Positions 26,247 to 34,950 of a DNA stretch of 64,000 bases are shown here, piece by piece (position 1 is the stretch's first letter; each line of letters begins with the position of its first letter). A program made the position numbers and the translations under genes. The stretch lies in the NCBI GenBank assembly GCA_916700875.1, contig CAKAKS010000013.1:14876596-14940595 (forward strand). The letters run 5' to 3'. The notes under the pieces were generated by a model, which saw only the letters and a list, made by a program, of their open reading frames with translations, did not search any database and was not told where the DNA came from. This DNA is from Sebastes aleutianus. Lineage: Eukaryota > Chordata > Actinopteri > Perciformes > Sebastidae.

Positions 26247-29200
26247 TCTGTGGATAGACATGCATATAGGAAACCATTAGTTAAATCAAGCAAAACTATT
26301 ATTCCGATAGAGAACATGAGAATAACTAAGAAGTTACAGATTTGCATGATGCACAATAGTAAATGGTAAATGGATTTGCATTTATATGGCACTTTTCTAG
26401 TCTCCCGACCACTCAAAGCGCTTTACACTACACTTCACTACACTACATTCACACAGCGAGAGCAATTTGGGGTTAAGTATCTTGCTAAAGGACACTTCCA
26501 CATTTGGACTGGAGGAGCCGGGGAATCGAACCGCTGACCTTCCACTTGGTACCTCTGAGCCAAAGCCGCCCCAGTAATTAGCAACGGGCGATTCAATACA
26601 GTAATAATATGGCAAAAACACGTAGTATTTATGCCAAAAACATTAACTAACCACCAACATAAATAATACATACATTAATAATGTATAACCACCACCTGAA
26701 GAAACGCAGAATCATGGCAGCATGTCTGCTAATTAGCTGTTGCATCAGACCAATTTACACCACAAATGGCTAAAACTCGACAAAATCTCAACAATTACCT
26801 TTGAACTCGAACAGGAGATGTCTTTAGCAGCTAAAGAATCAGTACTTACGTAGTTTCATCAATGCACAACAACAAAATAGTCCACATGGAAAGCTGCCTC
26901 CTTAATTGTCCAATCTCTCGGTGGTGCCTCCGTGTCTGACTGAGTGAGGTAACAGGCATTCTGGTTGTGCCACTTCCGCTTTAGTCCACTAGAGGTCACT
27001 GCTGGGCTCTACTACACTGGGTAAGTTGTAACTATTCTTTGGTGTCAGCATATGCTGTTCATGATATTCTGTACTGTATGAAAATGAATACCCTTGGCAA
27101 TTATAATTTCATGTACCCTTCATAAGATGGTGAAGAAAAATGCCACAAATTCACTGACTCTTGTTTTGGACTGTTGGTTGGACAAACATCTGTCCAAACG
27201 AAATGCACTTAAAGACACTACAGTGTCAATGTAACTAGCACTGTATTGTGTACAGTGGCTCTTCAGCAGGTGCAGCAACCCAGTGGCCTGATGAATACAG
27301 CACTGACTTTCTAAGCTAGACATTATGGGTTCAAGACCCATTTAGGGCAAATAGCAGAGTGGTGCAGAGGAAGCGTGCTGGGCCCATAACCCAGAGGTCG
27401 GTGGATTGAAACCATCCTCTGCTGTGTCAGCATTTTCCTTTACAAGGAAACTGAATATCGTTCACATTGTTCACTTTTTTCAGACATTTCACCAAAACAT
27501 TTAGTCGATCGCTCACTGAATACACACCGGACAGATCCCTTAGATCAGCCATTCTCAACCAGTGTGCCGCGGCACACCGGTGTGCCGCAGAGCGCCATCT
27601 AGTGTGCCGCGGAGGCAGTGGTACTAGATTATTTTTTTATTATTATTTAGCAAAGTGAACAGGTAAAACCTAAAGGAGGTAAGATGCAAGCTGCCGTAAA
27701 ACCAAAGCCTATTGAAGGAGGCTGAGACACGGACGGACACGGGTCTTGTATTGGGTATAACACATATGCGCAGTGTAACTGGAGCTGCGGTCGTGCGTTG
27801 CGATCGGCTCAATTTCGGCGAGTGCAGAGCAGATATTACTGCGCATGTGCGGTACCCCGAAGGCGCGTTGATTAAGTGTGACCCAACCTCCTTCAATAGG
27901 CCTTGTGTAAAAACACCAAACATCATCAGGTAGAGACAAACGTGTTTGCCACTGTTAGCTAGCTAACGTGATGATCTAAGGCTTAGATCATCAAGTAAAG
28001 GTCTCGTCACTATGCCACGAATAAATTCAAAATCAGTTCATGGTGCCTTCAGTCATTAATATGGTCCTACTCTCTGGAATTCTCTGCCACTTGAACTACG
28101 GTCTGCTACAACAGTTTCTTCTTTTAAAAGCAGACTCAAAACATATCTTTTTTCGCAACCTTTTAGTTGTGTTTAGTGTGTGGTTAACAAGTAAAACTTT
28201 TATTTTAGAATCAGTATTATATTATATTATTGTTATTATTCCATTATTAATAATAATAATAATACCTTCTTTTCTTATATGTTTTTTATCTTATATGTTT
28301 TATATATATAATACCTTCTTATCTTGTGTTTTTATCTTATATGTTTTATATATGTAATACCTTCTTATCGTATATGTTCTTATTTTATGTTTTTGTCATA
28401 TGTGATTTTTGCCTATTTTTTTGTTTTTATTTGAAGCACATTGAGTCTACACCTGTCATATGAAATGTGGTATATAAAAAAATGGATTTGATTAATTGAG
28501 AAAATAACCAGCAGATCAATCAATAATGAAAATAACGTTAGTTGCAGCCCTATTGTGTAGTTATACTGACTGTTGTGCATGCATGTGTGTAGATGTGTAC
28601 CTCTACAGGCTGTGGACCCAACTCAACAATAGTGGGTACACTGATGAGTTTGATGTTGTCCATGTAGTGCTGATGTTGCCTGCGCCAGTCCAGACAGTCA
28701 TACATGAGATTGGCCACACCCTCGAATATTTGGCTTCCCATCTCCAGCTGGACACACACAGATTAGGATTCAAATTCACAATCAAGTAAAGCTTCAATGA
28801 GATTAGATCTACGAAACAAACCCAACTCACCTCAGCCTCAGGTTCCTGTGTGTCGATGGGAGGCCCGAGATCTGGGATAGTGTAGCTGAGCTGAACCACA
28901 TCACGGAGCTTGGAGTCAGGTGGCCCGCTGTCCAAAACTGGTCTCAGACCTGACCAGAATAGATCCAACTTCCTGGCCTGCTCAGCCAGCTCTACGCTAC
29001 CATGAACCTCTGCTTCTGGCACACACAAAGGAAAGGATGATGTAATGTTGATAACAACATACAACAAATATAAAAAATAAGGGGTATACTGATGAGTCTG
29101 AATCCAAATAAAAGCTATTACAGTATATTGTGTATACTGAAGGCCCTTTACCTGCATCCATAACTGGAGAAGCTCCCAGATTCTGCTCATTGCCCTCACA

Positions 29201-32200
29201 GGGGTGTTGCTCCTTCTGTCCCTCAGAAGTTTGTGTGTGCTCTGAACACAATTGAATGACATTGGCAACATGTACACCTATGGCATCAAGCTCCGCAATC
29301 AGGTGGGGCTGGTAGAAGCCCAGCAGTAGGATGTAGTGTTGAGGACCATCCTGTGGTTCGTCATCTATGGCCAGACATACAAAAGACAAAATACACAGAG
29401 TGAGTTCTCACTCTCTCATACACAAACACAGACACACTACTAGTATTTTCTCAGTATTTTCACTTTTTTTAAAGACTATTTTTTGGGCCTTTTTGCATTT
29501 AATTGCTAGAGATAGTGTTAGTCATGAAATGGGGAGAGGTAGGGGACGACCTGTAGCAAAGGGCCTCAGGTCGGATTTGAACCCAGGTGAGCTACCGGGG
29601 TGTCCGAGTATCTTAGCTTTTTGAACTCCATAGCCTACAGTTGGTTTTAATTAGAGTTTTTACCTATGAACTTTGGTGGCTCAACATCATCCCTGCGGCT
29701 GAACTTAGTCTTCTTGTCCTTGGAAGGTCCAGGTGAGGGCGGATTCTTTTCCTTTTTGTCAGAGACCTTGGCCCCTCCTTTGTCCTTGCTGGCAGAGGGA
29801 GCTCTGGCCTTTGCCTTCTCCTCAGCCTTAAACAGACAAAAATGACAAAATTGCACAATAAAAACCCTGAGAAAGATCCCATTAACTCTTCCTCTATTTG
29901 ACAAACCCGAGTGAAAATCCACTCCAGTTCAACAATGTTACTAAATTATAATTAACACATAGAATCACATATATGTAGAAGCACTCACCTGCTTGGCTTC
30001 CCTCCTCTGCTGATCATTGGTTTTGATCTGTAGCAGCTGGAACTTCAGTATTTTTGCCATCAGGTCACAAGGAATCTCCTCTCCGGCATCCAGCAGCACC
30101 TTAGCAAGCTCTGTAACCTACACGAGACATAAACACAGAGAACAAAGCCAGCTCAAAGACACACATGCACACAAACACCCAGGGTTTCTCTAAGACAACC
30201 AGAGGGTCTGACAGACTGACACACAACATATTAGAAACCCTCATTCCCAACCCTACCTCGTAGAACTCGGGGATGTCATCAGGTCTTTTTGCTTTGGGAT
30301 TCCCCAGTTCATGGATCTGCAATAAAGTCAGACAGGGGAGCATTTTGATTTTTGACAAAATACAAGATATTAGAATTGCACTGACACCATTCACCATTTG
30401 GTGCCTCATTAAGTAGATAAGTTGATGACAAATAATACTGAGTAGTCATTAAATTAGCCATTCATGCTATCATCAATACAATGAGAAGGGCGACCAAAGC
30501 TACAAATTATTTCATAAAATATGAGATCTAATACCTAATTGTTGAATACTCAATACATGGAGATATTTAGATTGTGGCTAAAATGAGTTTACAAATTTGG
30601 AACTAATGATACTAGAATAAAATGTGAGAAATTTAACCTTTCTGTTTATATAAGATGTGAAAGTTACATAGACACACAAGAGGTTAGATTGATAACTTAA
30701 TGACAGTGCCAAGTTCAGCTGAGTTTATTTAATATAAATTCGTTTTCAGTTAGTTTTATAACAGTTTAAGTGTACTGTAGTGACAGCATGAAGAGCTCTA
30801 CAAAAATACAGGAGACACTATGAATAAAAAATAACTCGGACCAAACTAAGAATACCTTTGTAAGGGTGCTGTCCCAGGTCAACAAGGTGAAAAGTTTGCG
30901 TAGTGGTTTCTGCACGGCCAAAGACAAAGCCTGGGTCAGTTCCTCCTCCTCTGGACTTCTCCCAACCACCAAAGACACACAGGCCTGCCATGACTCCTGG
31001 AAAGGGCATAAGAATACCAGGATAATAACATTATCTATATGCTATAATACGCATACATCATCCAAGTCAACAACCACAGGTTACACTGATTTCACATCAT
31101 TACAGTTAACTGACAGGTGGATTTTGCGTGGACTAAACAAATGTGTATACATTACACAACTTTTACTGATAGAAAAAAGCTAAATGATACTAACACAACT
31201 GTTGAAATGTTGCAGTGTGATGTAGCTGCAACGCCATAGTACAACAAATGTAACTTAGAAGGTTTTACTGGAAGTTTTTTTATTTTTTTTTATTAATATA
31301 TTGAAGAACATTAATTTACAAACATTAAGGCATTGTAATCTAAACTCAATACTTCTAACATACAAGGCACAAAGATAACTGAAATTATAAAAAAAATAAT
31401 ACAATAACAAAAATAATAGATGGGGTAGAAAATAATTCAAGGAACAAAAAAAGAAATGCATAAATAAATAAATAATAATAATAAGACTGCACTCTTCCAT
31501 AGTAGCTCTAGGGATCATCATCATATACAGTATGTTCAGCTCTTCATAAACTCTGAGGAGACACTTTGCATGTTGTCCTTTCATTAGTCTTAAAGCACTG
31601 AGATGATTGTCCATAAGGTCCCTTTTGAAAATGGAAATTAGGGGTTTCATTCTCCTCCATTTGGATGCATGGATGAAGAAATTTGCCAGCAGTATCAGAT
31701 TGTTCAATATCAACTCCTTAATGTCCTTCATGTTAATACCAAACACAATATTTTCTCTTGTGAGAGGAGCAAGTAGTTGGATTTTGGTTGACAGCCAGTC
31801 CTGCAAATCTTCCCAGAATGCCGCAGAATAAATACAGTAGAAAAACAGATGATCAGTAGTTTCAATCTCAGTCTCACACAAATTGCAGTTATTGTGATCA
31901 ACATTCAATCTCAGTTTTAGCAATTCATTGGATTTACTGGAGAGAAGTGCCTTAAGATAACCTCAACCACATAGACTTCCGGTTTGGATGTCTTACCTTC
32001 AAAATAAAAGCTCAAATGTTTGCTGTTTTATTTTATGCCGTAAGTATGTTTGCCAACACTTTTTTCACAGAATAGACATTTTTAACTTTACTGAAATTGT
32101 CCCAAGAAGCAGTTTGGTGGATAACACCCCATTTTAAATCATTTCTTCTACCTGAAATGAAGAGTAACGTAAGCTAGCTAGCTGGCTGCTAGGCAACCTG

Positions 32201-32446
32201 TAGAAGTTTAACTACCGTGTGTAGCCAGGTAATAACACCTGTAACCTTACAAGTTTCACTTTGTGTGATGAAAGAGATATATTTTGAACAAATGAATGAA
32301 GTTAAACCGAATAAAGAAGTCAAATTGAGTAAACAAACCTCTTGAAACTGTTCTCTGGTGAGACCAGCCTCCCAGTTCTTGTTGACAGCTGCGACTCCAG
32401 GAGCACTTCTGGCTGCTGAGCCTTTCTTAGCTGCTTTAGGTGGCAT
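509..32446 (-). CDS. spag17: Sperm-associated antigen 17 (PF6 orthologue), whole gene, 48 coding exons
   Basis: Spag17 is the vertebrate counterpart of Chlamydomonas PF6, a scaffold of the C1a projection of the axonemal central pair needed for ciliary and sperm motility. I reconstructed 48 coding exons by reading splice sites on the minus strand. Every exon-exon phase is compatible, and the total of 6,540 nt gives 2,179 residues plus a stop; the human protein is about 2,220. Recognised family segments are an N-terminal region with LLGFYQPHLIAELDAIG (about residue 210), a Lys-rich linker (about 840-920), a central array of Asp-Gly tokens (about 925-1650), a Glu-rich tract (about 1545-1570), and a C-terminal PapD/ASH-like region containing FHVKQPPPASGLRVIYNPGP (about 2042-2062). 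The start at 32446 opens MPPKAAKKGS. Introns total about 25 kb and are full of transposon remnants. Identity is near certain. The exact 3' end and one missed small exon in the long intron 8 are the main doubts. Confidence 0.95.
715..1110 (-). other. spag17: Candidate U12-type (minor spliceosome) AT-AC intron, spag17 intron 47
   Basis: Read on the minus strand, the intron begins ATATCCTTT, the exact U12 AT-AC donor consensus. It ends TTCCAC, with a branch-site-like TCCTTAAAT ending about 10 nt before the terminal AC. No usable GT donor exists at this point. Splicing here keeps the reading frame and restores similarity to the mammalian C-terminus. Confidence 0.75.
1111..7476 (-). CDS. spag17: spag17 exons 36-47 (residues 1737-2112)
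   Basis: Coding exons: 7363-7476, 7083-7119, 6521-6611, 6361-6411, 5264-5357, 5001-5109, 4759-4798, 4554-4618, 3989-4125, 2568-2746, 2304-2364 and 1111-1258. Exon 36 could end at 7369 instead, and exon 37 is taken to start after the second of two adjacent AGs because only that keeps frame. Exon 40 carries RKKNIIPFFHPENIPLYQ. Exons 45-47 make the conserved C-terminal beta-rich region (FQLLPSSVDFGTLREGT; VKQPPPASGLRVIYNPGP; LQVEVQVQLFAMCAVQAGEV; ILYLPVTA), resembling a PapD/ASH fold. Exon 47 ends at 1111, followed by ATATCCTTT. Confidence 0.88.
1421..2265. mobile_element. 845-bp foldback MITE bounded by TTAA
   Basis: The element starts TTAAAGGGATAGTTTGGGTG and ends with the exact reverse complement, CACCCAAACTATCCCTTTAA. 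Similarity between the arms continues almost to a centre near 1840 (for example the CTCGCAGAATACCGGGGTTG segment and its counterpart at 1885-1915). TTAA at both edges fits a piggyBac-like target site, but the family is inferred. It has no coding capacity and sits in spag17 intron 46. Confidence 0.85.
3390..3489. mobile_element. Solo right end of a TTAA-type MITE
   Basis: The sequence from TATTAATATTATATTC through AATAGATCCCCCTAATTG to ACTGGTCCTTTAA matches the right ends of the copies ending at 12382, 16059, 35764 and 45755. The left part is missing. Confidence 0.65.
7300..7356. repeat. GT/GC-rich microsatellite next to spag17 exon 36
   Basis: Alternating purine-pyrimidine tract of TG, CG and TGCA units, ending a few bases past the exon 36 donor. 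It could form Z-DNA, and its length may affect splicing of this exon. Confidence 0.75.
8046..8079. repeat. (TA)n microsatellite
   Basis: An uninterrupted TA run flanked by GTGTGTG and ACACACACA, in spag17 intron 35. Confidence 0.9.
8085..8342 (+). mobile_element. Probable non-LTR retrotransposon 3' tail
   Basis: It ends GACAAATAAAGAACCTTGAA followed by repeated ACCTTGA units, typical of LINE 3' termini with a short tandem tail. Upstream is an imperfect tandem duplication of about 56 bp (TACTACATTCCTGT...). No reverse transcriptase remains. Confidence 0.55.
8903..16845 (-). CDS. spag17: spag17 exons 21-35 (residues 923-1736)
   Basis: Coding exons: 16731-16845, 16417-16557, 16147-16257, 14993-15150, 13952-14060, 12701-12864, 12454-12568, 11732-11871, 11353-11497, 10745-11187, 10435-10620, 10095-10255, 9537-9667, 9183-9316 and 8903-9091. 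This part is dominated by short tokens of the form hydrophobic-x-Asp-Gly-Ser/Thr-hydrophobic, such as YADGSVSF, HPDGSLSAEHADGTRI, LADGTVITG, TDGKCVYS and EDGQVSVLN. Exon 30 (443 nt) is the largest and includes a Cys-rich stretch (ECECGCTECVCVTRC) and an acidic region before LADGTVITGDNQGAYQ. Exon 32 encodes a Glu-rich run from a GAG/GAA tract. Confidence 0.9.
9869..10043. mobile_element. Short MITE with CATAGACTGTATA inverted ends
   Basis: It opens CATAGACTGTATATAAAGAT and closes ATATACAGTCTATG, with the interior typical of a common teleost MITE (GGTGGCTGGCTGCAGTATAG; GTCATAAAGCCCGCCCCCTC). In spag17 intron 32-33. The 49670-50262 element shares the TACAGTCTATG terminus. Confidence 0.8.
11941..12382. 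mobile_element. TTAA-type MITE, family A (AAAGG..CAGTGTGTA ends)
   Basis: It begins TTAAAGAACGGTGTGTAAGA and ends ACGCTGTTCCTTTAA. The conserved interior includes GGTTGCAGATTGCAACCAAC and CTATGTAGATATGA. In spag17 intron 27. Confidence 0.8.
14253..14972. mobile_element. Tc1-like/MITE element with a nested L1 insertion
   Basis: The termini AAAGTGGGGGAAATAAGTAT and ATACTTATTTCCCCCACTGT are the inverted ends of a very common teleost DNA transposon. The original short element is split by a truncated LINE at 14368-14848. In spag17 intron 24. Confidence 0.8.
14368..14848 (+). mobile_element. 5'-truncated L1/Tx1-type LINE, ORF2 C-terminus
   Basis: The reading frame at about 14369-14659 (LLVWKMDFEPTYDLWLREIA; KTLHLERLRF; FDKIWDPGLNYF) matches the extreme C-terminus of fish L1 ORF2. 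It is followed by a 3' UTR and a poly(A) run at 14840-14850. AAATTGTAACA at 14357-14367 is repeated after the poly(A), so the target-site duplication is intact. Confidence 0.8.
15295..16059. mobile_element. Family A TTAA-type MITE interrupted by a second repeat
   Basis: The ends TTAAAGGTGCAATGTGTAGG and GCAAATTGTTCCTTTAA match family A. The middle (about 15475-15988) is a different repeat. In spag17 intron 23. Confidence 0.75.
15475..15988 (+). repeat. Common fish repeat nested in a MITE (plus orientation)
   Basis: It contains GGGTTCTATGGGTACCCACG, AGTCTCCCCTTTACAGACAT, AGCACACTGACACACTGACA and the terminal TTAAATATTTTAATCGATTG. A related copy runs in the opposite direction at 17860-18215. 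Confidence 0.75.
16967..20313 (-). CDS. spag17: spag17 exons 12-20 (residues 515-922)
   Basis: Coding exons: 20209-20313, 19884-20034, 19547-19759, 19360-19397, 19156-19269, 18859-19013, 18564-18673, 18396-18475 and 16967-17224. Exon 13 carries AVHGFDPAEVESSMMRRSPV and exon 14 opens DIVLWPEAERL. Exon 15 is only 38 nt. Exon 20 is strongly charged (Lys/Glu/Asp) with Thr/Pro near its end and looks like a flexible linker. The exon 12 donor only keeps the reading frame if the intron begins GCAAGT, so it is taken as a GC-AG intron. Intron 19 (17225-18395) contains a reverse-oriented copy of a repeat also found at 15475-15988. Confidence 0.9.
17860..18215 (-). repeat. Second copy of the fish repeat, minus orientation
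   Basis: The reverse complement carries the same GACCTCTGACCTC, GGGTTCTATGGGTACCCACG and GACACACTGACAGCTG blocks as 15475-15988. In spag17 intron 19. Confidence 0.75.
20035..20208 (-). other. spag17: GC-AG intron, spag17 intron 12
   Basis: Exon 12 ends ...GATATCAGT and the intron begins GCAAGTAG, the usual donor of GC-AG introns. Using the nearby GT dinucleotides (ATCA|GTGCAA or GCAA|GTAGAT) would put exon 13 out of frame and reach a stop within a few codons. The acceptor is CCCTCTTAG. Confidence 0.75.
20588..22330 (-). mobile_element. 5'-truncated L1/Tx1-clade LINE with ORF2 remnant
   Basis: Reading on the minus strand, RQGCPLSP and YADDLLLFVSKP (reverse transcriptase motifs, with a frameshift between them near 22185) are followed by the long open segment at 21496-22026 (SGYRLNLNKSELFPI; LSLIGRINSIKMTLLPKFLY). 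A poly(T) run at 20588-20599 marks the 3' poly(A) tail. An (AAT)n/(ATT)n tract interrupts the 3' UTR. In spag17 intron 11, same strand as the host gene. Inactive. Confidence 0.85.
20910..21000. repeat. (ATT)n/(AAT)n trinucleotide tract
   Basis: Runs of ATT and then AAT repeats form a self-complementary tract within the L1 3' region. Confidence 0.9.
22945..23890 (+). mobile_element. L2/Maui-type LINE fragment (endonuclease end and RT start)
   Basis: Broken frames encode HTLDLILSRGMELSVL (end of an apurinic endonuclease domain) and later FQSAFRARHSTETALPKVVN followed by LLLDLSAAFDTTD, the start of an L2/CR1-type reverse transcriptase. Frameshifts, stops and a 3' deletion make it inactive. In spag17 intron 11, antisense to the host. 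Confidence 0.85.
24379..24449 (-). tRNA. tRNA-Gly (anticodon GCC)
   Basis: 71 nt on the minus strand. It starts GCATTGGTGGTTCAGTGG, has anticodon loop TGCCACG, T arm GGGTTCGATTCCC and closes CCAATGC plus discriminator A. It agrees with the vertebrate consensus at essentially every position, with intact A and B boxes. A T4 terminator follows about 8 nt downstream. It lies in spag17 intron 11 on the same strand as the gene. Confidence 0.97.
24553..32446 (-). CDS. spag17: spag17 exons 1-11 (residues 1-514)
   Basis: Coding exons by splice-site reading: 32339-32446, 30856-30996, 30257-30316, 29989-30117, 29664-29826, 29152-29364, 28831-29015, 28601-28747, 25309-25384, 25084-25202 and 24553-24753. 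Exon 2 contains ELTQALSLAVQKPLRKLFTL, which matches the conserved N-terminal block of the SPAG17 family. Exon 5 is Lys/Ser/Pro-rich and probably disordered. Exons 6-8 form the best-conserved N-terminal domain (LLGFYQPHLIAELDAIG; KLRDVVQLSYTIPDLGPP). Donors are GT throughout; intron 1 uses the weak donor GTTTGT. Intron 8 (25385-28600) is the longest here and holds two tRNA-like genes, a SINE, a GT-split repeat and an L2 tail. A small exon could hide in it. Confidence 0.9.
24940..24977. repeat. (CTATAT)n microsatellite
   Basis: About six copies of a hexamer between spag17 exons 10 and 11. Confidence 0.85.
25589..25631. repeat. (GT)n microsatellite, left part
   Basis: About 21 GT units directly abutting the left edge of the repeat at 25632-26200. 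Confidence 0.9.
25632..26200. mobile_element. AT-rich DNA element inserted into a (GT)n tract
   Basis: The right edge reads (reverse complement) CCAGGGTTATTATAGTAAAC, then repeated TTTTAGTTTAG units, a common teleost terminal sequence. GT runs abut both sides, suggesting insertion into a single GT microsatellite. Family not assigned. Confidence 0.6.
26201..26245. repeat. (GT)n microsatellite, right part
   Basis: About 22 GT units immediately right of the inserted element. Confidence 0.9.
26359..26572 (-). mobile_element. tRNA-derived SINE
   Basis: On the minus strand the head reads GGGGCGGCTTTGGCTCAGAG with an A-box-like TGGCTCAGAGGTA and a B box GGTTCGATTCC, as in a degraded tRNA. The body then gives GTGTCCTTTAGCAAGATACT and a tail rich in AAGCGCTTTGAGTGG complement. 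This organisation is widespread in percomorph SINEs. Confidence 0.75.
27277..27349 (+). pseudogene. Degraded tRNA-Arg-like sequence
   Basis: CCCAGTGGCCTGATGAATAC resembles the start of tRNA-Arg(CCT), with loop TTTCTAA (anticodon TCT) and T arm ATGGGTTCAAGACCCAT. The acceptor and anticodon stems carry mismatches, so it is probably non-functional. It ends 3 nt before the tRNA-Met. Confidence 0.55.
27353..27424 (+). tRNA. Initiator-type tRNA-Met (anticodon CAT), possibly degraded
   Basis: 72 nt matching vertebrate initiator tRNA-Met, including the three G-C pairs of the anticodon stem (GGGCCCATAACCC). It differs from the usual sequence at about five positions: D arm C to T and C to A, T arm A to G and C to T, and discriminator G. 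T stem and loop read GGTGG-ATTGAAA-CCATC. A TTTT follows about 7 nt downstream. In spag17 intron 8, antisense to the gene. Confidence 0.8.
27550..27640. mobile_element. hAT-like repeat fragment
   Basis: ATTCTCAACCAGTGTGCCGC, with repeated GTGTGCCGCGG units, is typical of vertebrate hAT-type non-autonomous elements. Confidence 0.6.
27705..27905. mobile_element. 200-bp palindromic MITE (CCTATTGAAGGAGG ends)
   Basis: AGCCTATTGAAGGAGG at the left end is matched by CCTCCTTCAATAGGCCTT at the right. The interior is GC-rich, with TGCGCAGTGTAAC and its near-complement ATTACTGCGCA. Confidence 0.7.
28036..28495 (+). mobile_element. L2/Maui-type LINE 3' end
   Basis: TTTCTTCTTTTAAAAGCAGA, then CTCAAAACATATCTTTTTTC and the tail AAGCACATTGAGTCTACACC are the classic 3' end of fish L2-like LINEs, with an AT-rich expansion in between. 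In spag17 intron 8. Confidence 0.7.
29465..29612 (-). mobile_element. tRNA-related SINE fragment
   Basis: GCAAAGGGCCTCAGGTCGGA and TTTGAACCCAGGTGAGC match a stock teleost SINE; its reverse complement contains the B box GGTTCAAATCC. The tRNA-like head on the right is truncated. In spag17 intron 5. Confidence 0.6.
31270..31940 (-). mobile_element. 5'-truncated L1-type LINE, ORF2 C-terminal zinc knuckle
   Basis: The minus-strand frame contains CNLCETEIETTDHLFFYC, a C-x2-C...H-x4-C knuckle typical of L1 ORF2 C-termini, then FWEDLQDWLSTK and FIHASKWRRMKPLISIF. A poly(T) run at about 31276-31290 marks the 3' tail. It lies in spag17 intron 1. Confidence 0.85.
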
Positions 32447-32567
32447 TTACACTCAATTATCTACAGTAAAAAAAAGCTAGGCTTAAAGTCGCCAGGGCAA
32501 ACATCAGATTAAGCTAGATAAAACCTGCAAGTTAACTAAAAGTCGTCTGTTGTCACCTGGTGCTTGT

Positions 32568-32582
32568 GTTGCCCCTGGCAAC
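32568..32582. promoter_or_regulatory. RFX X-box upstream of spag17
   Basis: GTTGCC-CCT-GGCAAC is a perfect inverted X-box half-site pair with a 3-nt spacer, 122 bp above the spag17 ATG. RFX2/RFX3 sites of this form drive axonemal genes in vertebrates. A second, weaker site (GGTTGCCTAGCAGC on the minus strand) lies in intron 1 near 32186-32199. Confidence 0.8.
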
Positions 32583-34950
32583 CGCCAAGCATCAAGTTTC
32601 CCAAAGTGATAATTTCCTGTAAACTTTCAAAACAAAAGCATTTCGGTTTTCACATTGTTGGACAGAGCAATACATCTTACAAAGTCAAAAAAATAAAACA
32701 CATTTGAATTGAATCTGTAGTAAAAAAAAATTCACTTTTTTTGTGGTACAGAATTTCCCTTTTCAACAATGAAATAATTTAGTTTAAATAGAAATATATA
32801 TTTTGTAGGTAACATGTCAAGTATTCCTTTTCTCCACTAGATGGCAGTGGGCTCTCTGGACTGTGAGACAATACTCCTTGTCCAAAACATTCATTTTTAC
32901 TTTTTTACAATTTACACAATATTTCACTATTTCACAACAATTATAATTATTGCCTATCATTATAATGGTACACTGTGCAGCCATTCCACAAGGGCATAAT
33001 CCATAAATTGCAACCATCTGGCATCCAAAAAGTAACCAATTCTGCTTGGTTCAGCCATTGAATGAAGGCACAAAACTGTGATAAACAGTTGGTTTGATTT
33101 CAGTGAATCAGAAAAGGAATTCTCAGAGCACCATCTGGAACACATAAACTGACATAACAATGTAATTTAATCTGTGTAATGACCAGATGAGCTGAGCAAC
33201 AAGACAGAGGTTAAATTATAGCAACACCAAGATGAATAGTCTCTAATTCTATGAATCTTGAGTAGAATAAAGATCTATTTTAAACCATAATGATGCATTC
33301 AATATATGACACGGCAGATTTAACCTTGGCCAGGGAGATTTTTTAATGCTAATTAGATGAATACTGAAGTGGAATGAATATAAATATACTGTATTAAATT
33401 AATGATAATGAAGAGTGAAGTGTGAAGGGGGTCGTGGCCACTTCAGCACTCCTACACACTATCAGGCAACAATTAAATGAGCTACAACATATCTTAATAA
33501 TCATGCACTCTTTTTTTTATTCTGCGTTCAATTATAATTCAGTTATTGAAATGGAAAAGAAAATTCCCAGTTGCTGTTTCAAGTATAGTGGTGGAATAAA
33601 AAAACATAATATATATAATATGCCTGTTCTATTCATGATACATACAGTATATATGTCATATGATTTCACATATCCAAAAAAAAGTTCCAGCAGAGCTGTT
33701 ATCATGCTTTTCAGGGGATAAAGACACTTTCATGACTGTATTTTGACATCTTACTGGAAAAGAATGAGCAAGAAAAGCATGGTCAGTCATGCTGAAGCAC
33801 TTCCTGTTTTACTTTCCGACTTTTTGTGCAACGCAGCTGAAATTATAAGCAAGATTGACACCAGAGATGCGCTTTAACATCATGGCACATACACTTACTA
33901 CAATTGTTATACAATATATTCCCTTTGTCAATAGAAGCTTTCTGGACTATGGCAGAGCTGTCTCAATGAGATGTCTTTGAGCCAGAAAAAATGCTCCATT
34001 TTCTAAATTAATGACTCAATACAGCACATACACTGGGCCTCTGTTAAAAAAGACTCATTGGAATGCTTCTTGCTCTATTCATCAGAGCTTATTATAAAGA
34101 ATTTCATGCACCACATCTCTGCACCAAAGTCATGATTTGGCACAGATTTTGGGGCAGTTTTATTAATGCAAGGGGCCATTGTCATGAAGGTGATTTCACC
34201 CAGGCAACAACCTACTTCCAGCAGCTCGCCATAAAAGGTCAAAAGTGAGACGACGCCCACTTGTCAGATGCCAGAGAAATCCATGTTTGAAGCCAGCAGG
34301 GCATTAGTTATGGAGGAGTTGTCAGCTCCAAACCTTCCAGAGGCAGCGGACTATACAAAGGTCACACACCAGCCAGATAAACACTGTAGTGACACTTAAA
34401 TAACACTCCATCCGCCACTGCTGCGAATAGCATAGCAACATCTCAAAATATCCATATTTTTTTAGGAATACACTGCTGTTAAACGTGTGCATCATGTGTC
34501 TGCTGGGGCTATTTTGTTTCATTACACAGTCGTAATGGTTTATTTGAGAACCTCATCCACTTTCTACTTAGTTACTCAAAATAATGACTCTTCAAATTAT
34601 TAGATAAAACACTTTATCTTATCCCAAGGGAAATTGCTGATTGATGACTAACCCAAGAGGTGTTCAAAACCAAAACATAAATTAAAATAAGACACCAAGT
34701 TCTCAGGAACACACTGTCTGTACTTTACATCATGTTACCTCGAGGTATCTATGACCTCTTGCAGCAATCAATTTTAAATCATGTGCTCACAAACATTTTA
34801 ATGCTGTATTTAGATGATGGGTAGTCTTCAAATATCAAGTTGGTCAACAGTTCATAAAGCATAAAGTGATGATATAACTGTTAAGGGCAAGAGGATGTGA
34901 GGAAAACACACGCAGACAAATCCATTACATCAGTCATGTATTATATAATT

